Positions 1-6,458 of a stretch of 13,706 nucleotides of DNA are shown here, piece after piece (the stretch's first letter is position 1; each line of letters opens with the position of its first letter). The DNA comes from an uncultured Bacteroidota bacterium. GTDB taxonomy: Bacteria; Bacteroidota; Bacteroidia; Chitinophagales; Chitinophagaceae. Position numbers and translations under genes: made by a program. The stretch spans positions 1 to 13,706 of the forward strand of contig CAMLGR010000129.1 in assembly GCA_946479615.1 (NCBI GenBank), read 5' to 3'. The notes under the pieces are model-generated. The model did not search any database. It was not told the DNA's origin and saw only the letters and a program-made list of their open reading frames with translations.

Positions 1-1
1 G

Positions 2-195
2 ACAGTCCATTTCGCAAGGCCTTGATGAGACGGTCCGCTTCGCAAAACTCCATTGGAACAGTCCGCTGCGCGAGACCCTTGTGGGAAGGTCCGCTATCAG
101 AGACCCTACTGAGACGGTCGCTCCATGAAGGCCTTTCCGGAACATTCCCTTCGTAAAACCCGATGGTACAATCCACTTCCAGGAACCCACTATTA
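2..195. repeat. Degenerate ~28-bp tandem repeat, about seven copies
   Basis: Seen directly: successive units begin at 2, 30, 58, 87, 114, 142 and 168, with lengths 28, 28, 29, 27, 28, 26 and 28. Most begin with ACRGTCCRCT or a close variant (ACGGTCCGCT, ACAGTCCGCT, ACAATCCACT), carry TTCGCRARACCC or a variant in the middle, and end in a TGRGA/TGGA-like purine run. The left copies are the best preserved and the right ones decay toward 195, so this looks like the edge of a longer array lying to the left of the window. Units abut with no unique spacers. The unit is not a multiple of three, so a protein repeat is unlikely. Function unknown. Confidence 0.75.
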
Positions 196-266
196 TAATA
201 CCTGGCAGCAAGACAACAATCTCCTTACCCAGATGTTAACGTATATGATTGGAGCGACTTATTTAC

Positions 267-274
267 TATCTTTG
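267..274 (+). promoter_or_regulatory. Candidate Bacteroidota -7 element for tatA
   Basis: TATCTTTG matches the TAnnTTTG consensus of the Bacteroidota primary sigma factor exactly and lies about 20 nt before the tatA ATG. The only TTG upstream is at 249-251, which gives a spacing of about 15 bp, shorter than usual, so the -33 side is weak. Start of transcription is inferred, not shown. Confidence 0.45.
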
Positions 275-294
275 ATCCCTAATTCTCAATCATC

Positions 295-495
295 ATGATA
301 CAACCCAATTTATTAGGTGTGCTCGGTACTAACGAGATCATTATCATTCTTGTGATCGTATTGCTGCTGTTTGGTGGTAAAAAAATCCCTGAACTGATGC
401 GCGGCTTAGGCAAAGGCGTACGTGAATTCAATGATGCAAAGAGCAATGTGAAGAAAGAAATAGAAGATCACGCTAACGAGGTTAGAAACCCATAA
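295..495 (+). CDS. tatA: Twin-arginine translocase subunit TatA/TatE
   Basis: Small inner-membrane protein of 66 residues that multimerises with TatBC to form the pore exporting folded proteins with twin-arginine signals. It has the standard architecture: a short periplasmic N-terminus with the polar transmembrane residue Glu14, one membrane helix at about 13-26, the Phe26-Gly27 hinge, an amphipathic helix [17 protein letters not shown] at 29-45, and a short charged tail. The length is at the low end for TatA but typical of Bacteroidota. The ATG at 295 gives the normal N-terminus, and a TAnnTTTG box lies just upstream. It is followed after 57 bp by gatA in the same direction, with no strong terminator between. 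No tatB or tatC is in the window. The TatA/E assignment is firm; TatA against TatE cannot be separated by sequence here. Confidence 0.93.
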   Translation: MIQPNLLGVLGTNEIIIILVIVLLLFGGKKIPELMRGLGKGVREFNDAKSNVKKEIEDHANEVRNP

Positions 496-552
496 GCTAC
501 TTCTCCTTTTATTTTCTCATACCTTTTTGATCCAAAAAAAGAATCCCTTCTT

Positions 553-1998
553 TTGTTTGCATTTTCTTCTATTGAACAATACCAGCAACGTCTTCAGGAA
601 GGAAGCACTACCTGTTTGCAGGCTGTAGAACATTATCTGCAGCAGATAAAAGCGACGGAGCGCCTCAACGCGTATATAGAAGTCTATAGTGAAGAAGCCA
701 TCGCGCTGGCCAAAAAACTGGATCAACAAAGGACGGACAGCGCTCCCATGGGCCCGCTTCATGGTGTGGTCATTGCTGTAAAAGATGTTATCTGTTACAA
801 GGATCATAAGCTATCCGCCGCTTCCGGCATTCTACCTGATTTCTCCTCTGTTTATTCTGCTACTGCTATCGAAAGATTACTGGCAGCTGAAGCCATCATC
901 ATTGGCCGTGTCAACTGCGATGAATTTGCCATGGGATCGACCAATGAAAATTCTGTTTACGGTAAAGTGTTGAATGCATTGGATGAAACCCGGATTCCCG
1001 GTGGCTCTTCCGGTGGTTCAGCCGTCGCCGTTCAAGCCGGTCTCTGCATGGTCTCCCTGGGAAGCGATACCGGCGGTTCTGTCCGTCAACCAGCCGACCT
1101 CTGTGGCATCATAGGTCTCAAACCCACGTATGGCCGCATCTCCCGTTACGGACTTATTGCTTATGCCTCCTCGTTTGACCAGATCGGCATTTTCGGTACT
1201 TCGGTACAGGATATATCCCTGTTACTGGAGATCATGGCCGGAGCAGATGATTACGACAGTACTGTTTCCCATAAACCGGTAGACAAGTATTGCCAGCCAG
1301 CCGGCAGTGATCGCAAATACCGGATCGCCTATTTCAATGAGGCACTCGATCATCCGAGCCTGGATCCTGAAATTGCTGCTTCCATCAAACAAACCATCGA
1401 CCAGTTGCGCCAGGACGGGCACGAGGTAGAGCCGGTAGCTTTCGACCTGCTTGATTATATCGTTCCTGCCTATTATGTGCTTAGCACTGCTGAAGCCTCC
1501 TCCAATCTATCCCGGTATGATGGAGTGAAATATGGCTACCGCGCTCCCGGTAAGAACCTGGAACTCACCGAGTTTTATAAAGAAACCCGTTCCGGTGGCT
1601 TTGGCCGGGAAGTGAAAAGAAGGATCATGCTTGGCACTTTTGTATTGAGCGCCGGCTACTATGATGCTTATTTCACCCGGGCACAAAAAGTTAGAAAATT
1701 GTTATTTGACAAAACACAGCTGATATTCAATACGTTCGACTTCATTTTCATGCCTACAACACCGGCTACAGCTTTTAAAATCGGCGAGAAAATGGATGAC
1801 CCGATTTCAATGTACCTGGCTGATATCTATACTGTTATGGCCAACCTGGTGGGTATTCCTGCCATTTCCCTCCCCCTCTACCGCCACACAAATGGCATGC
1901 CTTTTGGTCTGCAGGTGCTCTCGAACGGCTTTAATGAGTTAAATTTGCTCCGCTTTTCGAAGGTCCTGACCCAACAGTACTCCCTGAAAAACGCATAG
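553..1998 (+). CDS. gatA: Amidase-signature protein, Asp/Glu-tRNA amidotransferase subunit A
   Basis: Catalytic subunit of GatCAB, which releases ammonia from glutamine and feeds it to the amidation of Glu-tRNA(Gln) or Asp-tRNA(Asn). At 481 residues the length is right. The amidase-signature triad is visible: Lys77 in GVVIAVKDV, the cis-Ser at 152 in PGGSSGGSA and the nucleophile Ser176 in GSDTGGSVRQPA. The 75 and 24 residue spacings match those of characterised GatA. LKPTYGRISRYG and the C-terminal GIPAISLP and GMPFGLQV segments are also GatA-like. The start is TTG at 553; no ATG or GTG lies between the tatA stop, which is in the same frame, and this codon, and the next in-frame ATG would remove the conserved N-terminal helix. 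gatB and gatC are not in the window. A general amidase is less likely given the GatA-type motifs. Confidence 0.93.
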   Translation: MFAFSSIEQYQQRLQEGSTTCLQAVEHYLQQIKATERLNAYIEVYSEEAIALAKKLDQQRTDSAPMGPLHGVVIAVKDVICYKDHKLSAASGILPDFSSVYSATAIERLLAAEAIIIGRVNCDEFAMGSTNENSVYGKVLNALDETRIPGGSSGGSAVAVQAGLCMVSLGSDTGGSVRQPADLCGIIGLKPTYGRISRYGLIAYASSFDQIGIFGTSVQDISLLLEIMAGADDYDSTVSHKPVDKYCQPAGSDRKYRIAYFNEALDHPSLDPEIAASIKQTIDQLRQDGHEVEPVAFDLLDYIVPAYYVLSTAEASSNLSRYDGVKYGYRAPGKNLELTEFYKETRSGGFGREVKRRIMLGTFVLSAGYYDAYFTRAQKVRKLLFDKTQLIFNTFDFIFMPTTPATAFKIGEKMDDPISMYLADIYTVMANLVGIPAISLPLYRHTNGMPFGLQVLSNGFNELNLLRFSKVLTQQYSLKNA

Positions 1999-2049
1999 AC
2001 TTCCTGCGAGGAATGATCAAGTGATAACCCGGTTTACGGACCGGTCAAT

Positions 2050-3156
2050 ATGTACTTTAAAAAATTCGCTGTGATGTTAAAGAAATTTTTACTCAGTTCT
2101 GTTTTATTGGCCTTTTTAAGCGCTCATTCCCATGCAGGCCTTCCTGGTGTACAGGGACCTAACAGCCAAACCGGCTATACCGATACCACAGCAGAAAAGA
2201 AAGATTCCCTGGTCACTGCCACAACCCTGTCCGATCCTAAACAAGGATTCAAGGACCTGTTTATACCTGTTGCCGGAACCAATGGCATCAGCATGGACCA
2301 GTTAAACCCGATGGCAGTAAGTTTTGTCGAGGATTATGTCGACAAATTCGGTAAGAAGATGGAAAATATCAAGGCCAATGCAAAGCCTTATTTCGATATG
2401 ATGGATGCCGTACTCGCCGAACACGGATTACCCAAAGAATTAAAATACCTCGCTGTCATCGAATCTTATTTACAACCCAATGCCCGTTCATGGGCAGGCG
2501 CCGTTGGCCCCTGGCAGTTTATGCCGGCCACAGCCCGTAACATGGGATTGAAGGTGAACCGTAAAATAGATGAAAGAAGAGATATTTATAAAAGCACTCA
2601 TGCCGCATCACGTTATCTCGCCAGCCTCTTCAGTATGTATGGCGATTGGTTACTGGTGATCGCTGCATACAATGGAGGTCCCGGTGCCGTAAACAGTGCG
2701 ATCCGCAGAAGTGGTAGTCATGATTTCTGGATGCTGCAGGCATACCTGCCACAGGAATCAAGAAATCACGTTAAAAAATTTATCGCTACCCATTATATCA
2801 TGGAAGGCACAGGTGGTATTACAACGCTTACCAAAACAGAAGCCGCTAATTTACCTGCTGCCAGCGATACCAGCCGTATTATACGGGAAGATATTGCCAA
2901 TGCAAGATTGCAATACATCAGCGGTCGTTATAACGGCGCTATCATAGCAAAGCATTTATCGATGGAGATGGCAGCCTTTAATAAATTGAATCCTGACTTC
3001 GATAAATTCATTGCATTGAATGGCAACTATGGTCTATACCTTCCGAATGATAAAATGGATCTTTTTGTAGCCACCAAACTCGATATTCTCCGCGAATCCA
3101 TCCAGTTGCTGTTAAATCCTGATGCAGTTTCCAAAAGCAGGGCCTCTTCTGAATAA
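2050..3156 (+). CDS. Membrane-bound lytic murein transglycosylase, MltD-like
   Basis: Cleaves the MurNAc-GlcNAc bond of peptidoglycan to give 1,6-anhydromuropeptides in the periplasm, for wall turnover. The 368-residue protein has an N-terminal signal sequence (about 9-29, hydrophobic core FLLSSVLLAFLSA) with no clear lipobox. The SLT domain spans about 110-250, with catalytic Glu138 in LAVIESYLQPNA, then GAVGPWQFMPATA (151-163) and AAYNGGPGAV (205-214), the three family motifs. About 100 C-terminal residues resemble the region that precedes LysM repeats in MltD, but no LysM repeat can be seen, so the cell-wall anchor is missing. The start could be the ATG at 2050 or at 2074; the latter gives a more typical signal peptide. 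It lies 51 bp after gatA with no recognisable promoter, so co-transcription is likely. It ends at the shared hairpin. Confidence 0.88.
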   Translation: MYFKKFAVMLKKFLLSSVLLAFLSAHSHAGLPGVQGPNSQTGYTDTTAEKKDSLVTATTLSDPKQGFKDLFIPVAGTNGISMDQLNPMAVSFVEDYVDKFGKKMENIKANAKPYFDMMDAVLAEHGLPKELKYLAVIESYLQPNARSWAGAVGPWQFMPATARNMGLKVNRKIDERRDIYKSTHAASRYLASLFSMYGDWLLVIAAYNGGPGAVNSAIRRSGSHDFWMLQAYLPQESRNHVKKFIATHYIMEGTGGITTLTKTEAANLPAASDTSRIIREDIANARLQYISGRYNGAIIAKHLSMEMAAFNKLNPDFDKFIALNGNYGLYLPNDKMDLFVATKLDILRESIQLLLNPDAVSKSRASSE

Positions 3157-3158
3157 AT

Positions 3159-3255
3159 TCTATGTGTGCATTCCTATGTATCTATGTGCCTATGTGGTAA
3201 AAAAAGCTGACTGGCGTAGTCTTACCACATAGGCACATAGGAATACACACATAGA
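3159..3255. terminator. Long hairpin of CTATGTGN units between convergent genes
   Basis: The left arm 3159-3200 and right arm 3222-3255 are near-perfect reverse complements over 34 positions, with one C/A mismatch and an 8-nt bulge in the left arm. The arms are made of short repeats: four CTATGT-type units on the left, three on the right, so the bulge is exactly one unit gained or lost. The loop at 3201-3221 starts with an A run. The element sits between the stop codons of the transglycosylase (+) and the phosphodiesterase (-), so a two-way terminator is the natural reading. The motif type also looks like a dispersed intergenic palindrome. Confidence 0.75.
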
Positions 3256-3261
3256 GATAAC

Positions 3262-4797
3262 TTATTTTGCTGTACCTGTTGTTCTCTTCACTCTTGCAAA
3301 GTCTACATAAGAATGATTACCGATCGTTGTACGCTCGAGTTGCAGTTCATAACTACCCCAGCTTGTTTTGGTAACCGTCGTGATCGTTTCTTTCTTTATT
3401 TTATCCTTTGTCTTTTTACCCGGATCGCTCATCAGTTCATACACTATTCTTCCATCCATTTTTTGAGGAACAGGAATATTGAGCAGGTATAACACTGTAG
3501 GCACGATATCGACATTCGAAGTGGGAGCATCCAGCTCGAATCCTTTTTTGAATGCCGGTCCGCCAACAATGAATGGTATATGCACTTCATAAGGGCTCAA
3601 TCCGCCATGCCCCGCTACTCCTCTTGAAAAACTTGTACCGGCATATCCTGCCTGGTTCTTCCTGTCATCCCAGTTCTCATCTACCAAAATATCAGCAGAA
3701 CGGTCAGCATGGTTCCAATGGATCGATTCGAAAGAAAGCGTACCTTCTACAGATCCTTTCATATCACCTGCATTTTTACCTTTGGTAAAAACAGCCCCTA
3801 CCCATTCCTGTGATTGCAATGCTGCCACGATCTGTTTGATCACTGCCTCATTATGATCCTTTACATAAATAGCGCCTTCAGCCACTACCACATCTTCCGA
3901 TTCCTTATCTTTTTTAATTCCTTCTTTTATCAGAAAATCAGACAAACCATCTTTTCCCACATTGGTAATAAAACCATGATCGGTAGAAATAACAATATTA
4001 AAATCATCAACCAATCCTTTTTCTTTAATGGCCGCGATAATGCGTCCGAATTGTGCATCCACATCCTTTATCGATTGCATCGCCGTAACAGAACCAATAC
4101 CATCGCTATGTGCTGTTCCATCGGGATCGGAGAACCAGATAGCGCTTACCAGCGGACCATCGGCAGCAAGACCATAGCGGATCAGGGCATCGGTGATCCA
4201 TTGATGGCGTTTGGTATTGGGTTTACCGGCAGCAGGTATAGGACCGATATCATCGATAACAGATTGTGTCATCGATTCAGGTAATATCATCGCCGGGTTA
4301 ATGATCGCACCACCACTTACCGTATGATTCTGCATCATCGCCTGGCCGGTTGAACCCGAACTGAACACCATCATCTTCTGCTCATTCGCCTGGAGAATTT
4401 CTCCGAGTGTAACAGCGGTCAGTAAATGCCCGTTCGTTGCTTTGACTATTTTATTCAATTCACTGGCTTCACCGGTATTCAATCCTTTTTTCGGATCCAC
4501 TTCGGGAAAGTATACAGTATTACCCATCAATCCATGTGTAGCCGGGTAGCTGCCGGTGGAATAGGAAGAAGCATTCACCCTTGTCACTGTCGGGAACACA
4601 CTGTGATGTTGTTTGCCATAGGCATTCTCCATTTTGTAGGCATACACATTCGGCATCGCATTAGGAGTGATATAATCGGGACGAAGACCATCAAAGAAAA
4701 CGATGATCGTTTTAACCGGCTTCGCCGGTTGCGCCATCGATAGTTCCGTGATTGCGATAGCAATGAAAAAGAATATATACCTGATGTTATGTTTCAT
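3262..4797 (-). CDS. Secreted alkaline-phosphatase-superfamily phosphodiesterase/pyrophosphatase (NPP-like)
   Basis: Predicted two-zinc hydrolase of phosphoesters or phosphodiesters, exported by a signal peptide (about 1-22, ending SMAQ). The 511 residues carry the complete NPP/AP metal and catalytic set: Asp36 in VFFDGLRPDY, probable nucleophile Thr72 in FPTVTRVNASS, Asp226 and His230 in DPDGTAH, Asp273-His274 in STDHGF, and His397 in AGHGGLSP. Family knowledge: these residues bind two zinc ions around the Thr nucleophile. The segment after the nucleophile is RVNAS rather than the FPNHY seen in classical nucleotide pyrophosphatases, so the substrate may differ. It is the last gene of a unit with the SusC and SusD genes, 158 bp after susD, and ends at the shared hairpin. 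The substrate is unknown; nucleotide, sugar-phosphate or phospholipid head-group esters are all possible. Confidence 0.87.
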   Translation of the reverse strand: MKHNIRYIFFFIAIAITELSMAQPAKPVKTIIVFFDGLRPDYITPNAMPNVYAYKMENAYGKQHHSVFPTVTRVNASSYSTGSYPATHGLMGNTVYFPEVDPKKGLNTGEASELNKIVKATNGHLLTAVTLGEILQANEQKMMVFSSGSTGQAMMQNHTVSGGAIINPAMILPESMTQSVIDDIGPIPAAGKPNTKRHQWITDALIRYGLAADGPLVSAIWFSDPDGTAHSDGIGSVTAMQSIKDVDAQFGRIIAAIKEKGLVDDFNIVISTDHGFITNVGKDGLSDFLIKEGIKKDKESEDVVVAEGAIYVKDHNEAVIKQIVAALQSQEWVGAVFTKGKNAGDMKGSVEGTLSFESIHWNHADRSADILVDENWDDRKNQAGYAGTSFSRGVAGHGGLSPYEVHIPFIVGGPAFKKGFELDAPTSNVDIVPTVLYLLNIPVPQKMDGRIVYELMSDPGKKTKDKIKKETITTVTKTSWGSYELQLERTTIGNHSYVDFARVKRTTGTAK

Positions 4798-4955
4798 CTT
4801 ATAATTATTTAAGTATTAAAAATCGACGCTCATAGTTTCGGAATCGGATCATTTACAGATGCGATGATGATCTTCTTATTTGTTGATAATTTTTCCATCC
4901 CCCATTTCTACATTTCCAAATCATCATATCGACACATCATCACATTACTTAACCA

Positions 4956-6443
4956 TCATTTATCCCACCATACTTTGGTGCTGCTCTTATCTCCTCCCAT
5001 ACCTGTTACAGCAGCCGCCAGGTTTTCGGCATTCAGTGATTGCAGATAGGTAGGATAAGGAATTCGCCAGGGGAACTGGTTTTCCGCAGGAATACCTGCA
5101 CCGCGCGGAAGCACAGGATAACCCGTTCTTCTTTTTTCAAACCAGGATTGGTAATCGACAAAGAAATATGCATAATACTTTTGCAGCATGATCTGTTCCA
5201 GTTGCTGTTCGGGTGTAGCTGCCTCATTGTACACTACACCTGCCTGGGAAAGATACCCTGCCGGCAGTGTAACACCCCATTGTGTCATAGAAGAAGCGAT
5301 ACCAGCTTCATAATGTTGTCTGGGTGTTTTGCCGGTCACAAATCCTTTTAAAGAAAGTTCTGCTTTTATAAATTCCAATTCGGCATAAGTCATCATCACC
5401 CCCAGCAGCGGGGTCGTCTTTAATGCATCGGGATAGCTTGAATTTTGTCCCACTGCATATTCCACCGAAACAGGATACCCGCTTTGAATACCGCGATAGA
5501 TCGCATTACCACCAACCATCACGGTAGTGGCCCATACGGTTCTTCTCGGATCATTATCCGTATTCATTTTATCAATAAAGAATAATGTATAATAAGTGCC
5601 GTCTCTCCAATCGAGCTGGCGGGCATTGTAATAAGGATTGTAATACGGGAAGGTGCCGGGATAGCGGAAAATAGCATCATCCGTTGGTGCCGTAAAGACA
5701 GGATATTTAACCGGGTCGGCAAGGATGGCATTGATCTGCTCGTTGACATTGATCTCCCCATTATGTTTGGATATCCTTAATAGTAACCGCAGGCGAAGTG
5801 AGTTGGCAAATTTTTTCCATTTTACAATACCTGCATTGACAGAACCTGTCAGGGCATTTGCATTATACAGCATATCGCCACCATAGGTCAATGCCTTGCT
5901 GGTATTGAAAAGATTATTGGCCGTATCAAGGTCTTTCAGCAACTGCACATAAATATCTTTCTGTTTATCGAAGGAGGGAAGAAAATTTCCTTCTGTTGCC
6001 CTGGTTGCCTGCGAATAAGGAATATCTCCATACAGGTCGGTCAGGATGGAATAGGCCCAGCTTTTATATACCAGTGCAATAGCCTTGTAATTGTTCTCAT
6101 TCAACCGCGACGCAATAGTATAGATATCCTGTATATCGGCCATATATCCATAAAAACTACTCCATACACCCGCGCCCGGGTTTACTTCATAACGATGCAG
6201 GCCGCCGCCACCGGCGCTTACACGCGGTGCATCCACCTGCATAAGCTCATGGGTGAAATTCCTGGCAGCACTGATACTGCTGTTCACGATCCGGTATTGC
6301 AACTGACCCAGCATAACACCGGGAGTGATTTCTTTGGGCCGGTTCGGATCGGTATTTAATTTTTCAAATTTTTTGGAACAGGATACCATCACCATAGCAA
6401 TGATCGCAAAAAGAAATCCTGTTTTTTTATTGTATAACATCAT
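4956..6443 (-). CDS. SusD/RagB-family nutrient-binding outer-membrane lipoprotein
   Basis: Surface lipoprotein that acts as the lid and ligand-binding partner of the SusC transporter encoded just upstream. The 495 residues begin with a lipoprotein signal ending VMVSCSKKF, with Cys22 as the lipidated residue, followed directly by FEKLNTDPNRP, a hallmark of the SusD-like subgroup annotated as nutrient-binding lipoprotein (SusD-like_2). Helical, TPR-like segments follow (for example YKAIALVYKSWAYSILTDLY at about 139-158, then GDIPYSQA), and the C-terminal WRIPYPTYLQSLN is typical of the family. Two adjacent Met codons start the gene; either could be used. The gap from susC is 15 bp, so the two are surely co-transcribed. 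Family membership is firm; the ligand cannot be read from the sequence. Confidence 0.93.
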   Translation of the reverse strand: MMLYNKKTGFLFAIIAMVMVSCSKKFEKLNTDPNRPKEITPGVMLGQLQYRIVNSSISAARNFTHELMQVDAPRVSAGGGGLHRYEVNPGAGVWSSFYGYMADIQDIYTIASRLNENNYKAIALVYKSWAYSILTDLYGDIPYSQATRATEGNFLPSFDKQKDIYVQLLKDLDTANNLFNTSKALTYGGDMLYNANALTGSVNAGIVKWKKFANSLRLRLLLRISKHNGEINVNEQINAILADPVKYPVFTAPTDDAIFRYPGTFPYYNPYYNARQLDWRDGTYYTLFFIDKMNTDNDPRRTVWATTVMVGGNAIYRGIQSGYPVSVEYAVGQNSSYPDALKTTPLLGVMMTYAELEFIKAELSLKGFVTGKTPRQHYEAGIASSMTQWGVTLPAGYLSQAGVVYNEAATPEQQLEQIMLQKYYAYFFVDYQSWFEKRRTGYPVLPRGAGIPAENQFPWRIPYPTYLQSLNAENLAAAVTGMGGDKSSTKVWWDK

Positions 6444-6458
6444 AACTGATTTTATAAA

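Noticed and set aside
1..156. 3' end of an upstream plus-strand gene
   Set aside because: One frame is open to the TAA at 154-156, but another is open to about 128 as well; the openness comes from the GC-rich repeat, and the translation is Arg/Ser/Leu-rich with no recognisable domain.
2..195. CRISPR array
   Set aside because: The units abut one another with no unique spacers and diverge along their whole length; no cas gene is nearby.
537..554. Intrinsic terminator between tatA and gatA
   Set aside because: The 7-bp AAAAGAA/TTCTTTT stem is all A/U but for one pair and runs into the gatA start, so it is too weak to be called a terminator.
2029..2044. Operator upstream of the transglycosylase (CCGGT ... 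ACCGG)
   Set aside because: A 5-bp inverted repeat with a 6-nt loop is easily met by chance and no regulator or promoter context supports it.
3814..4284. Plus-strand 156-residue open frame opposite the phosphodiesterase
   Set aside because: Shadow of the catalytic region; His/Ile/Phe-rich composition without domain features.
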